Shown here: piece by piece, positions 13,262 to 25,224 of the stretch | Numbering within the stretch: position 1 is the stretch's first letter | Layout: each line of letters opens with the position of its first letter | Source of the DNA: Xenopus tropicalis | Lineage: Eukaryota; Chordata; Amphibia; Anura; Pipidae | Direction of reading: 5' to 3' | NCBI RefSeq assembly: GCF_000004195.4 | Contig: NC_030679.2 | Span: forward strand, 145,888,243-145,952,242 | DNA: 64,000 nucleotides | Position numbers and translations under genes: made by a program | The notes under the pieces: model-generated | The model's input: the letters and a program-made list of their open reading frames with translations, nothing else | What the model was told of the DNA's origin: nothing | The model's database searches: none

Positions 13262-13375
13262 AATGAGACCTAAGGGAATATCTCTGATCCTCTATGAGAA
13301 GGACATAATTGTTTGTTGCATATATATATATAGACAGACAGGCACGGGCGCATCACATCACAGAGACAGAATGAG
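13262..13375 (+). promoter_or_regulatory. Gene 3 promoter and micro-exon 1
   Basis: GACCTAAGGGA is at 13267-13277, an alternating AT run of 13 bases at 13320-13332, and ATG at 13371-13373. The exon ends at 13375 before GTAAGG. Compared with gene 2 the AT run is 6 bases shorter, and a 4-base GACA duplication lies just downstream. Confidence 0.75.
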
Positions 13376-16300
13376 GTAAGGAGCGAGTGCCGGGTACATG
13401 TTCCAGTCAATAGGGGCAGGGGCAGAGCTACAGGGCAGGGAGAGCCGGGGAACTGACAGGGGGCATTTATCATCTTATTTACTTGTACAGGTATAGGACC
13501 TTTTATCCAGAATGCTCAGGACCAAGGTTATTCCGGATAAGGGGTCTTTCTGTAATTTGGATCTCCATACCTTAAGTCTACTAAAAAATCAATAAAACAT
13601 GAATTAAACCCAATAGGGCTGTTCTGCCCCAATAAGGGGTAATTATATCTTAGTTGGGATCAAGTGCAGGTACTGTTTTATTATTACAGAGAAAAGGGAA
13701 TCATTTAACCATTAAATAAACCCAATAGGGCTGTTCTGCCCCCAATAAGGGGTAATTATATCTTAGTTGGGATCAAGTACAGGTACTGTTTTATTATTAC
13801 AGAGAAAAGGGAATCATTTAACCATTAAATAAACCCAATATGGCTGTTCTGCCCCCAATAAGGGGTAATTATATCTTAGTTGGGATCAAGTGCAGGTACT
13901 GTTTTATTATTACAGAGAAAAGGGAATCATTTAACCATGAAAAAAACCCAATCGGGCTGTTCTGCCCCCAATAAGGGGTAATTATATCTTAGTTGGGATC
14001 AAGTACAGGTACTGTTTTATTATTACAGAGAAAAGGGAATCATTTAACCATTAAATAACCCCAATAGGGCTGTTCTGCCCCAATAAGGGGTAATTATATC
14101 TTAGTTGGGATCAAGTACAGGTACTGTTTTATTATTACAGAGAAAAGGGAATCATTTAACCATTAAATAAACCCAATAGGGCTGTTCTGCCCCAATAAGG
14201 GGTAATTATATCTTAGTTGGGATCAAGTACAGGTATTGTTTTATTATTACAGAGAAAAGGGAATCATTTAACCATTAAATAAACCCAATAGGGCTGTTCT
14301 GCCCCCACTAAGGGGTAATTATATACCCCTGGAACTATAGCAGGGTGACCTGTTACCCCAATGTTTCTATATATCTGTAACCTTGTTATGAGCTAAGGGG
14401 GCCCAGCCTGAAGGCCAGTTAGGGGGGATTTGGGGTGAGTGCTTATTTGTGCCCTGGGTACCCCTGGAACTATAGCGGGGTGACTGTTACCCCAATGTTT
14501 CTATATATCTGTAACCTTGTTATGAGCTAAGGGGGCCCAGCCTGAAGGCCAGTTAGGGGGGATTTGGGGTGAGTGCTTATTTGTGCCCTGGGTACCCCTG
14601 GAACTATAGTGGGGTGACTGTTACCCCAATGTTTCTATATATCTGTAACCTTGTTATGGGCTAAGGGTGCCCAGCCTGAAGGCCAGTTAGGGGGGATTTG
14701 GGGTGAGTGCTTATTTGTGCCCTGGGTACCCCTGGAACTATAGCAGGGTGACTGTTACCCCAATGTTTCTATATATCTGTAACCTTGTTATGGGCTAAGG
14801 GGGCCCAGCCTGAAGGCCAGTTAGGGGGGATTTGGGGTGAGTGCTTATTTGTGCCCTGTGTACCCCTGGAACTATAGCAGGGTGACTGTTACCCCAAAAT
14901 CATCTCATTGCATTGCAGGTTGACACCCTATTTCTACAGAACGTTCCTGCACCTCACCCTTACATGCCTTACCCCTGCCTACTATATGGATGGGAACCCC
15001 TCAATCTTGGGCTCCCATGGGATTCTGGAACCTGGGGATCTTCTAATAGGAGCAGTGATTCCCATTCACACTGACAGTATTTTCCCCTTGGCCACCTATA
15101 AACAGAAACCAACCCCAGATATTTGCAAAAGGTAAGATTTTGTTTTTCTGTAAAATAATGTGCCCAGCCTTGTGGAATAACTTTCATGTCAAGAAACCCA
15201 ACTTTGTTTAATTTTATATATTCACATTTATATATATACATAATGTTTGCAAGTGTAATGATATGAAATAGTTTCCCTCATTTACAGGAAGCCCTGCAGG
15301 AATTACCAGTGACCTCAGGAAGGGATGGGATTCCCATTGGCCCTGATGTACTTGGGGCAGTTACTGCTTTTTGTTTGGGTTGCCACCTTTTTTCATAAAA
15401 CATTGTTTTTACCAGCCAGGTGGTTACCCTACTCATATCTGATAAAAAGGGAAGGGATCCCATATGCTCAGCTAGTTGAACCCACCTGAAGAAGGCCTCA
15501 CTGCTTCTAACAGGTGTTTATGTTGAGGAACCCATGAATGAGTATTATTTACTAATGATATTCCTTTAAAAAGAAATGTGACAGCTTTAGCTTAGACAAC
15601 TAATAAGTGAAATGTTTTTAACTTTTAACCATTTAGTTTCCGCCTTGACTTCTATCAGCAGTTCCAGACCTTCAGGTTTGCGGTGGAAGAGATCAACAGA
15701 AACCCTGAACTCCTACCCAACAGTACCCTGGGTTTCTATGTCTATGACTCCTGTGCTGTTCTCCAAAGAGAGTTAGGGGGAACAATATGGATGATAACTG
15801 GTCTGAACCAAGTGATACCAAATTACTGCTGCCAGGTACATCCTCCTCTTACTGCTGTCATCGGTCACTCAACATCCACATTCTCCATCCTCGTGGCTCA
15901 CATCATGGGATTGTACAGATTTCCACAGGTAAGGTTTACTAGGAAGTTTACATAGACTGCATACAGGAAGTTAACATAATCTGCATACAGAAAGTTTACA
16001 TAGACTGCATACAGGAAGTTAATGTAGACTACTACATACAGGAACTTTGCATAGACTGCATAAGTAAGTTTATATAGACTGCATACATGAAGTTTACATA
16101 GATTGCATAGAGGAAGTTAACTTAGGCTGCATACAGGAAGTTTACATAGACTGGATAAAGGAAGTTTATATAGACTGCATACAGGAAGTTTGCATAGACT
16201 GCATACAGGAAGTTTACATAGACTGCATACAGGAAGTTTGCATAGACTGCATATAGGAAGTTTATGTAGACTGCATACAGGAAGTTTATGTAGACTGCAT

Positions 16301-19300
16301 ACAGGAAGTTTGCATAGACTGCATACAGGAAGTTTACATAGACTGCATACAGGAAGTTTGCATAGACTGCATACAGGAAGTTTACATAGACTGCATACAG
16401 GAAGTTTATATAGACTGCATAGAAGACGTTTACATAGATTGCATAGAGGAAGTTAACTTAGACTGCATACAGGAAGTTTATATAGACTGCATACAGGAAG
16501 TTTACATAGATTGCATAGAGGAAGTTAACTTAGACTGCATACAGGAAGTTTATGTAGACTGCATACAGGAAGTTTATGTAGACTGCATACAGGAAGTTTA
16601 TATAGACTGCATAGAAGAAGTTTACATAGATTGCATAGAGAAAGTTTACATAGACTGCATACAGGAAGTTTATATACAGCTGTAATACTGAATTGCCTTT
16701 AGAAAGCTTTAGATAATTTTTGTCCATACCTTGTGCAAACATATGACAAGAATCCCTGTGTAGGTTTCAGCCTTTCAGCCTTTTCCTTTAATATGTCCTT
16801 GTCACTATAAGAAGCAAAGCTACTTTCCCTCTACTTTAGTTCAGGGCATTAAAGACCTTATAAATTTTTATAGGATTTTAAAATCTTTAGCAGTTTTCAA
16901 ACTTGGAGAGTTTATAAATAACCCTAATTGATTTCACATTTCTATAATAAAAATAAAATCTGCTGCATTGAATTGAATCTGTTTGCCTACAGGTTAGCTA
17001 CTTTTCTACCAGCTCTCTCTTGAGTGACAAGAGACAGTTCCCTTCCTTCTTTAGAACCGTCCCAAGTGATGACTTTCAGGCCAGGGGACTGGCACAAATG
17101 GTGCTGCATTTTAAATGGAAATGGGTGGGGCTCATTGCTTCTAATGATGATTATGGCACCGAAGTGATAGAGGTCATCAGACAGGAGGTCGTGAAAGAAG
17201 GAGCTTGTGTGGCCTACACCGTGTATATGTCAGACAACCTACTTAATCAAAATCTACCAAACATTGTTAAAACAATAAAGGATTCAAGTGCTAATGTCCT
17301 AATTGTCTTCTCAGTTGACTTCTACTTATTTCCCCTTCTGGATGAGATGCTGAAACAAAATGTAACTGGAAAAACGTTTGTTGCCAGCGAGGCTTGGTCC
17401 ATTTCAAACCGTTTAGCAGTGAATAAATATGTCTCCTTACTGTCTGGGACTATAGGCTTTGCTTTTTTCAGCTCTGAAATTAAAGGTCTTCAAAAGTTCC
17501 TCAACTCAATGACTATCTACAATACCCCAGGGATATATTGGGCAAAAGAGTTATGGGAAGAAGTTTTTGGGTGCACATTTGTTGACCAGAAGAACCTCAC
17601 CGTTACACTGAACATCAAAAAACAATGTACAGGAGAAGAACATCTAAGTTCTGTGCAAAACATCTATAACGATGTGTCCATATTAAGAGCCTCCTACAAT
17701 ATCTATACTGCGGTGTATGTGATAGCAACGGCTCTGCATGACCTCAGGCAATGCCGGTCCTTGGGTGGAGCCTTGGTTGGAAATAACTGTTTAGATATAG
17801 GACATTTCAAACCATGGCAGGTAAAGGAACAGATCAGAATGTTTATTACTTTATGTTATGTTCATTTAATGCTCATTTTCACTTTTTCCTTATAATTCTG
17901 TGTTCAATACAAGTTTCAAGTGTGTGTCTGATGGAGACACTTTGCTTCAGGTTTCTGTTCTCCTATTTAGGTTTCCAAGGAAAACCTTATTTACAATTTA
18001 CAAAAAGGTGACTTCATGAACTTTTCAAAGGTGACTTCATTAGAAGGTCATTTTCTACCTCTCTGCAGTGATACAACACCATCATGACAATCAGGTCACC
18101 ACAAATAGGATGAGGGAAGAGTTGATCAAGGTCGCAGTCTGAACATTTACCTATAAATTAGCTAAACAAGATAAAGCTTTTAGTCCAAGTATTAGTGTGA
18201 TCAAGTGTAGTATCGAAAGAGAAGCACTTGGTCCTCTGGCCATTAGTCTCTTGGGCTTGACCCCAAGCCAAGACTTACGCCCTGGGGAAAGCTTAAGCAG
18301 AACCCAGGGTAGACGAGGAGCCCCCCTAGCTGCAAGGTGAAGGGGAGTCCAACGACCTGGTGGGGCTCACCCTTTGCTCGATGAAGATGGACTATGATGT
18401 CCTTTGACTGGTGCCTTGGACACATGAGCATCAGAGTCCATGCCTTCGGGTAGGACTCACTGACAATGATTCAGTATCATTATATATATTCATATAGATA
18501 ACCTGATAATCTGATGGGGAACACTAATACCAAAAATTCAATCTTATCCATCCCCTGTCAATAACTTGACATGAATAAGGGCGGCAAGGAGATGACATTA
18601 GCGATATTGCAAAATTTTTGGTTGAGCTCAGCGTTTTGGTGATGAACGCCACTCAGAGCTGCCAACGTATTAAAGAAGCTCAAGTCCTAGCAGCATTGCC
18701 CTGAAGGGTCACATAACTCTCACATAACTCTCCTGATTCATAATTGTACCCTATGTGAGGACATTATTTGTGATTAGAAGCAGAATACTTCCATGTCATA
18801 GAGCTAAAGTCACCAAAAATAATTAAGGGCAAAAATTCGCTCATCACTAATTACATCCCCTCAGTGTTCTTCTTCACAATAACAAAAAACAAGTGTCTCC
18901 CCTGGTAGTAGCATTAGAGAAGGTTATTGGTTGCAGGTTGGCTATGATTAGATACCTAAATATAGATCAGGTCTCCAATGACATTTGGGGGCACATTTAC
19001 TAAAAAATTTTAGAATTTTTTCTGGGCTTAAAACACAATTTGGTAAAAATTCGGAGTAACCGCGATAATTTCTGAAGTTCTAAAATGTCTCGACTAGTGA
19101 TAAGTGAATCTGTCCCATTTCGCCATACAATTTGCAAAACGGCAAGAAAATTCGCGAAATGGCAAAAAAATTTGTGAAACGCATTTGTTGCGTGATTTTT
19201 TTTGTCGCTCTCGCTTTTTTTTGTCGGGCGCGTCTATTTTTTTGTCACCTGTGCTTTTTTTACATGACCACGCCCAATTTTGACTGCACCCTTTTTTGAT

Positions 19301-22042
19301 ATGTCTGCGCTCGATTTGACACGCGACTTTTGATTTGCACTACGAATTTTTCCGCAGAGAATTTTGACGGAAGTTTTGCGAAACAATTCGCCAATGGCAA
19401 ACTGCGGAAATTCACTGCGAATCCATGCCCGGCGAAAAAAGTCACTAGTCTCGACAATGTTTTTAGCGTTTGTACGAAAATATTGCAATTGCGTTCCCAA
19501 AGTCACAATATTTTCATGCCGAAAAGTTAATTATGCCACAAAACCCTTTCTTGCTTTGATGCCTTCCATGTCCGGCTTTGGAAGCCTTCCATAGGACTCA
19601 AAGGTACTCAACAGATCAAACCTGGGGAAAAGATAGTCCTGAGGAAAGTGTAACCAAAGCGTTAATGAATTCCAAAATGCTTGTATTCTTTGCGCAAAAT
19701 GCAATTTTTTGAGTGAAAATTTAACGAAAACGACGAAAAGCTTGTGGAATTTTAATACATTTTGAAATGTTCTATAAGTTAGAAAAAAGTTAGAAAAAAT
19801 ACGAAATTATCTCAAAATTGTTTCATGAATGGGCCGCTTGGTATCATTAGTGTTTATCTTGACATAAATTTTAATATATTTATCTCAAGAATATGTTTTT
19901 CCTTTCTGAAGCTGATGAGTTATTTTAGGAAAGTCCGAGTAACACTGAACAACGCTCGAGACGTTTTCTTTGATAAGGATGGAAACCCACCAGCTGTATA
20001 TGACATAGTCAACTGGCAGTTGGGATCAGATGGAACCATCAAGCAAATGAAAGTTGGAAGCTACGACACTATGAATTCTTCTGGGGACATATTCAGCATC
20101 AATACCACGTTGATATGGTGGGCTACAGGGAATCAGGGGGTAAGTGATCACATAGGACTTCAACAAGAAAGTCAACTTTTTGCCCTGACTTTGGTTTGAT
20201 AATTGACTTTATTTCTTCCAAGGTTCCAAATTCTGTTTGCAGTCAGAGTTGTCCAGAAGGGTTCAAACAATCCTTAAAAGAAGGAGAGCCAGTGTGCTGC
20301 TTTCAGTGTAGCCCCTGTGCTCAAGGGGAGATCTCCAATCAGACAGGTGGGTTCATAATAATGGGGGGGGGGGGATGTAATAAAAGTCGGTTAAAAAAGA
20401 TCCACAATGTGAAAATGTATGCACAAATGAATAAAAAAGATGAATTTTTTTGACTGGCAGGTCAACAAGGTGAACATCTACCTTTGGGCATGTCTTACAA
20501 TCAAAAATGCAATAACAATATAACTAAGAATTTGACAATACTGATGAGCAAATTTTTTCACCAGGCATGGATTCGCAGCGAATTTCTGCATTTCGCCATT
20601 GGCAAATTGTTTAGCAAAACTTCGGTGAAAATTTGCTGCGGAAAAATTAGATTAAAAAAATCCACCTTGTGACTCAACCGACATGTTTGCGAGAGTGCGC
20701 AGTGAATGTTATCACATGTCTTAATGGGAAAGCAGTTACCTTGCATGAAAAAAAATGACACCCCTAGTGATTGGCAAAATAATTTGGCACATGTGGATTT
20801 GCAGCGAGTTTCCGTGCTTTGCCATTGCGGATAATTTCGCGAAACAGGCACCAAAAGTTGGCGAGGAACATTCGCGACAAAAAATAGTCGCTTGCAAACA
20901 ATAAATTGCTGTGCACACCATTTTTGTTGGGACACGACATAGAAAAGGATAAAAAAAAAATTGCCATGCAACATTTTCGATGTTTTGCAAATTTTGTGCT
21001 GTTTTGCGAATTCTTTGCAAGATTCACTAATTTTCGGCAAAGCTAAATGGGACAGATTCGCTCATCACTAGACACCAACTTCAATCTGTCCCTTACTTTT
21101 TATTTTTTGTACTTTTCAGATGCCATTGAGTGCTGGAAGTGCCCCTGGGACATGTGGCCCAACAGTGCAAGAGACAGATGTTTGACCAAACCCATTGAGT
21201 TCCTTTCCTATGAGGATTACTTGGGCATCACCCTGGCAACAATCAGTACTTTCTCCTCTATGGTTCCAATTTTTATCTTTCGACTTTTCGTTCATTATAA
21301 ATCCACCCCAATTGTGAGAGCCAATAACTATTCAGTGAGTTGTATTCTCTTAGTATCTCTGTCTTTCTGCTTCCTCTGTGCTTTGGCTTTCATTGGTTAC
21401 CCCCAACCTGAGAAGTGCCTTCTGCGCCAGGCGGCATTTGGCCTTGTCTTTACCCTCTGTGTATCCTGCATTTTGGCCAAAACTGTTATTGTTGTTTTTG
21501 CCTTCATGGCCACTAAACCCGGGAGCAGCCTCAAAAAATGGACAACTCCCCGTGTGCCCTACATGATCATTACCATCTGCACCTTCATACAACTCACTTT
21601 GTGTGTGTTTTGGTTGACAATCTCCCCTCCTTTCCTCCAGTTCAATATTGAAGCCAAACCCGGAATCATTGTTGTAGAATGCAATGAAAACTCTCAGTTT
21701 GCCTTCTGGTGCATGCTGGGATATCTTGGAATGTTAGCCACTGTCAGTTTCACTGTAGCTTTCCTGGCCAGGAGGCTCCCAGACAACTTCAACGAGGCCA
21801 AACTAATAACATTCAGTATGTTGGCCTTCCTCAGTGTGTGGGTGTACTTTATCCCAGCCTCTCTTAGTGCCCAGGGCAAGTATACTGTTGCCATGGAAAT
21901 CTTTGCCATTCTGACTTCCAGTTGGGCCCTTGTGTTCTGCATGTTCCTCCCCAAATGTTTCATCATATTGTTCAGACCCGACATGAACTCTAGGGAAAAC
22001 TTAATGAGAAAGGAGGGAGGAGAAAATAAAGAACACAATTAA
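13371..22042 (+). CDS. V2R gene 3, complete, 870 aa
   Basis: Coding exons: 13371-13375, 14919-15131, 15637-15928, 16993-17820, 19912-20139, 20223-20346, 21120-22042 (2613 nt, no stops). It is a close paralogue of gene 2: signal peptide, flytrap domain with GHSTS (149-153) and YFSTSSLLSD, cysteine-rich linker, seven helices. Codon 73 is AG|T (Ser) where gene 2 has Arg. The exon 5 acceptor is CTGAAG rather than CTGCAG, still usable. The C-terminus is longer than in gene 2 (ends NKEHN). Introns 4 and 6 have acquired MITEs; the one in intron 6 ends only 49 bases before exon 7. Poly(A) signal AATAAA is at 22084-22089. It should be a vomeronasal chemoreceptor; its ligand is unknown. Confidence 0.93.
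13488..14325. mobile_element. TA-flanked MITE with 112/113-bp array, intron 1 of gene 3
   Basis: The left end CAGGTATAGGACCTTTTATCC matches the terminal repeat of the complete copy at 56560-57448. About six and a half tandem units of 112/113 bp follow (TTACAGAGAAAAGGGAATCA, CAATAGGGCTGTTCTGCCCC, TCTTAGTTGGGATCAAGTAC). The right end is missing: at about 14321 the sequence jumps into the 134-bp array. Genes 2 and 4 lack it here, so it inserted in gene 3 only, with loss of some intron sequence. Confidence 0.82.
14326..14899. repeat. 134-bp minisatellite, intron 1 of gene 3
   Basis: About four copies plus a partial copy of the same unit as at 3691-4795, with starts at 14330 to 14867. It ends just before the exon 2 acceptor. 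Confidence 0.92.
15940..16680. repeat. 24-bp minisatellite, intron 3 of gene 3
   Basis: About 30 copies of the same 24-bp unit as in gene 2 intron 3. Here the CATACAGGAAGTTT form dominates. The + strand frame at 16190-16456, which repeats an eight-residue motif, is repeat-derived and not a gene. Confidence 0.9.
17821..18985. other. Intron 4 of gene 3, left part, unassigned
   Basis: The first 200 bases match gene 2 intron 4. From about 18010 the sequence has no match elsewhere in the window that I can see. The block 18240-18440 is GC-richer than its surroundings and may be an old repeat; no coding signal is convincing. Confidence 0.4.
18986..19760. mobile_element. Old DNA element hosting a nested hAT MITE
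   Basis: The flanks of the 19095-19447 MITE (GGGGCACATTTACTAA on the left; low-complexity A/T and CG-containing sequence on the right to about 19760) look like a frog MITE of the type ending in TTTACTAA. The right boundary is uncertain. Confidence 0.4.
19095..19447. mobile_element. hAT MITE with perfect 8-bp target duplication
   Basis: 353 bp flanked by GTCTCGAC on both sides (19087-19094 and 19448-19455). The ends are TAGTGATAAGTGAATCTGTC and GGCGAAAAAAGTCACTA, inverted-repeat type. The interior has short repeats of TTTTTTGTCGC and CACGCCC form. An 8-bp duplication and TAGTGATGAGC-like ends identify the hAT superfamily. Confidence 0.85.
20540..21070. mobile_element. Two adjacent hAT MITEs, intron 6 of gene 3
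   Basis: The left copy begins at about 20540 (CTGATGAGCAAATTTTTTCA). A second element runs from 20765 (TAGTGATTGG) to 21070 (CGCTCATCACTA). Flanking octamers GACACCCC and GACACCAA agree at six of eight positions, a decayed target duplication. Both share the TTCGC-rich ends of the TAGTGATGAGC family. Confidence 0.75.
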
Positions 22043-24069
22043 TTGTATAATTTACAAAATGTTATTCCAATGGTTTGTTACACAATAAAAATTATATTTA
22101 TTATACTTTCAGTCTGTACTAATTTGGCACGTGTTCCTGCTTCTAGTCAATCATATAAATCAGTAAAACCAGATAACATTTCTCCCACTGGTGAGTGGGT
22201 ATTGGTGTCCAGAAAGTCTAAAATGATCCATCAATAAGAATACACTTGAAGAATACATTTGATCTTCCAGCCAATGGTAAATCTTGGACTAATACATTGG
22301 AAGAATTTGAGAATCTGAAGAGGATGGATTGGGGGGGAAAAATAGAAAATAAATGGTTGGTAGCCATCCAAAGAATTTTGATACTGGGCCAGATCCAACT
22401 GTGGTAAGTACTGATAGTTATACTAGAGGTGGGTCAGATAGCAGAAAGAAAGACATTGATCAGACATGGAAAGTTAGACGGGGGGAAATAATTACTTTAG
22501 GCGATTAAGACTCAACAGCAGAGAGAAAAAAGTCAGGAGAAAAGTAGAATAAAGGAGGCATAAGAGAAAGCATAACTACTAATTATGGCATTTATTACTC
22601 AAATGTTGCAAAAATGTGTTAAAACTCAGAGGAAGAGGTAAAGAACAAAGTAATAGATCAGTTAGGATAAAGATAAATGCCCCAGGCCCAGATGGAAGTA
22701 TGGGAAAGTTCTATAAGACCTTCAAGCACTTTTTGACCCTAATTATCATTGAGGTCATAGAAACTGTCTAGGAAAAAGTACCTACCTCCCTTACCCCCTC
22801 TACAAAGGCCTCCACGAAGGTTAAGTTTCTTGGGGGTAAAACTTAGGAAGGAAGACAATGCAAGACTGAACTGGGTGTAAAAACTTGATGCTGCATTTTG
22901 TAAAATCAAAGTTATCATCTATGAAAAAAGATCTCCAAGGTTTAGCTGGTTCTGGATGTTCAGTATGTCTCCTCCAGTAAGCCCTAAACATGATAGATCA
23001 GTTCTTGTACATTGTGCGTGGAGCACCTCTAAGCCTCTCATTGTCTGCCTCTGAAGTAAGTTGTCTACACAGACAGTGTCTCAGTTGTCATTTCTCACCC
23101 TGAGGAGGCTAGTAAAAGTTACTCAGAGGCCACGGGTCTCTGGTCAACAGCTACATATCAGAGGCTTTCTTAATCTTTCACAGTAAGATAGATTTTCCAA
23201 TTCCCGAATTCCAGCTTGCCTTCACTAAGGCCTCCAATAAGGTTAAGTTCCTTGGAGGTGAAATTTAGGAGAGAAGACGATACAAGACTAAACTGGGGTC
23301 AAAAGCTGCAGATGTAAGAGCACAAAATTCAAAATTGTCCTCTATGAAAAAAATCACCAAGATTTATCTGGTTCTGGCCCTTCTATAGGTCTGCTTTGTA
23401 GCAGAGTTACAAACAGATCAGGTAGCAACCCTTACACCAACATACCCCCCCCCCAAACACACAGGTGACAGAACTTCAAAAGGACCATCAACAAGTTTTT
23501 TATCCGCCCAGAAACCTCCCCAAACTTACTTTTCCTCTTCTTTCTTCTCGACCCTCCTCACAACATCGTTGACGGCATATCCCAGCCCCTTTAGTTACCA
23601 CCCCACGCCCTCCTACCTCACAGCCTGCACCTTTTGTTTCTGCCCCCCCCCTGCTGGCCGTTAAATGTATATTAAAAAGGTGGCAACCCTGGCTCCAGTG
23701 TTGTGCTTGTGCACAATTCAGCTGAAAGGCAAGATGGAGGCTAGTTACCTGCACCCAACCTTAACCTGCCTGATCCCTACACAACCTGACTAGTCATCTC
23801 TATTTATAGACCCGCGCCTGACCTGTAAACCACTGATGTCACAAAAGGGGCGGGAAGGGAGCATGCCTATAAATAAGAGAGCCAGAACTGGGAAGCCAGC
23901 ACTGTAAAGTCAAAAATGTTGTGCAGAGGTCGACCAGAACCCGTGGGTATCGGGCCGGCCTGCACATCACTAGTGGAGGCTCTTGGCACAACTCTACAGA
24001 AGTGCAAGAAGCATTTTGGGATACAAGTATCTTCAGTAAAGCGTCAATTAACACACAACCATGGGTCAT
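22043..24069. other. Gene 3 to gene 4 spacer with L1 relics
   Basis: The L1-type reverse transcriptase remnant seen downstream of genes 1 and 2 recurs at about 22670-22760 (NAPGPDG, GKFYKTFKHFLTL) but is more diverged. 22980-23400 repeats other pieces of the same flank. 23420-23800 contains C-rich low-complexity DNA. No gene seen. Confidence 0.55.
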
Positions 24070-25224
24070 CTCAGCCTGGCAATTATAGGCCTGTAAGTTT
24101 GACATCCGTGGTGGGCAAGTTATTTGAAGGCTTGTTAAGGGATCACATTCAAAATTATGTAGTGGAGAATGCCATTATGAGCAGTAATCAGCATGGCTTT
24201 ATGAAGGACAGGTCATGTCAGACCAATTTAAGTGCTTTTTATGATGAGGTAAGTAAGAAGCTGGACAGTGGGGATGCAGTAGATATAATCTATTTGGATT
24301 TTGCCAAAGCATTTGATACCGTTCCCCACAAACGACTGCTTTCTAAGCTAAGGTCTATTGGTCTTAGTGAAGTTGTTTGCACATGGATAGAAAACTGGCT
24401 ACAGGATCGGGTACAGAGGGTGGTTGTTAATGGCACATTCTCTACTTGGAATAAGGTCCTCAGTGGGGTCCCTCAGGGTTCTTGACCAACTGGCAATCTG
24501 GGCAGCTAAGTGGCAGATGAGATTTAATGTGGATAAATGTAAGGTCATGCACCTGGGATGTAAAAATATGCAAGCCCCGTATACCCTTAATGGGACTGCA
24601 CTAGGCAAATCCATAATGGAGAAGGACCTTGGAGTCCTTGTAGATAATAAACTTGGCTGTAGCAAGCAATGCCAGGCAGCAGCTGCAAGGGCAAACAGGG
24701 TATTGAGCTGTATTAAAAGGGGTATAGATTCACGGGAGGAGGGGGTTATTCTTCCCCTTTACAGAGCGCTGGTAAGGCCCCATCTAGAATATGCTGTTCA
24801 GTTTTGGTCTCCAGTGCTCAAACGGGACATTATTGAGTTAGAGAGGGTCCAGAGAAGGGCAACTAAGCTGGTAAAGGGTATGGGAAGTCTCAGTTATGGG
24901 GAAAGACTGGCCAAGTTGGGTTTGTTTACACTGGGGAAGAGGCGCTTAAGAGGTGACATGATAACTATGTATAAATATATAAGGGGATCATATAATAACC
25001 TCTCTAATGTTTTATTTACCAATAGGTCCTTCCAACGGACACGAGGGCACCCACTCCGTTTAGAAGAAGGGAGGTTCCATTTAAACATTCGGAAAGGATT
25101 TTTTACAGTGAGAGCTGTGAGGTTCTGGAATTCCCTCCCCGAATCAGTCGTGCTGGCTGATACATTATACAACTTTAAGAAGGGGCTGGATGGATTCTTA
25201 GCAAGTGAGGGAATACAGGGGTAG
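24070..25224 (+). pseudogene. CR1 ORF2 fragment, reverse transcriptase, broken
   Basis: The first part (to about 24480) carries fingers and palm motifs: NYRPVSLTS, NQHGF, YLDFAKAFDTV and GVPQGS. Directly after GVPQGS the frame hits TGA and the reading shifts by one frame into LDQLAIWAAKW, FNVDKCKVMHLG, KDLGVLVDNKL, LVRPHLEYAVQFW and RRLRGDMITMYKYI, the thumb and C-terminal region. The segment holding the catalytic FADD/YADD box is missing, so a deletion removed the active site and the fragment cannot encode a working enzyme. The endonuclease domain is absent through 5' truncation. Confidence 0.88.

Noticed and set aside
21047..21119. Upstream in-frame extension of gene 3 exon 7
   Set aside because: This is the end of intron 6 (MITE end plus polypyrimidine tract and CAG); the splice at 21120 gives the same junction as all paralogues.
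23916..24068. Frame leading into the CR1 fragment
   Set aside because: It belongs to the gene 3-like flank and only happens to be in phase with CR1 coding sequence.
24424..25224. Possible domesticated reverse transcriptase gene
   Set aside because: The catalytic box is deleted, the frame is shifted, the 5' part is missing, and it sits in a 5'-truncated CR1 with its own 3' tail.
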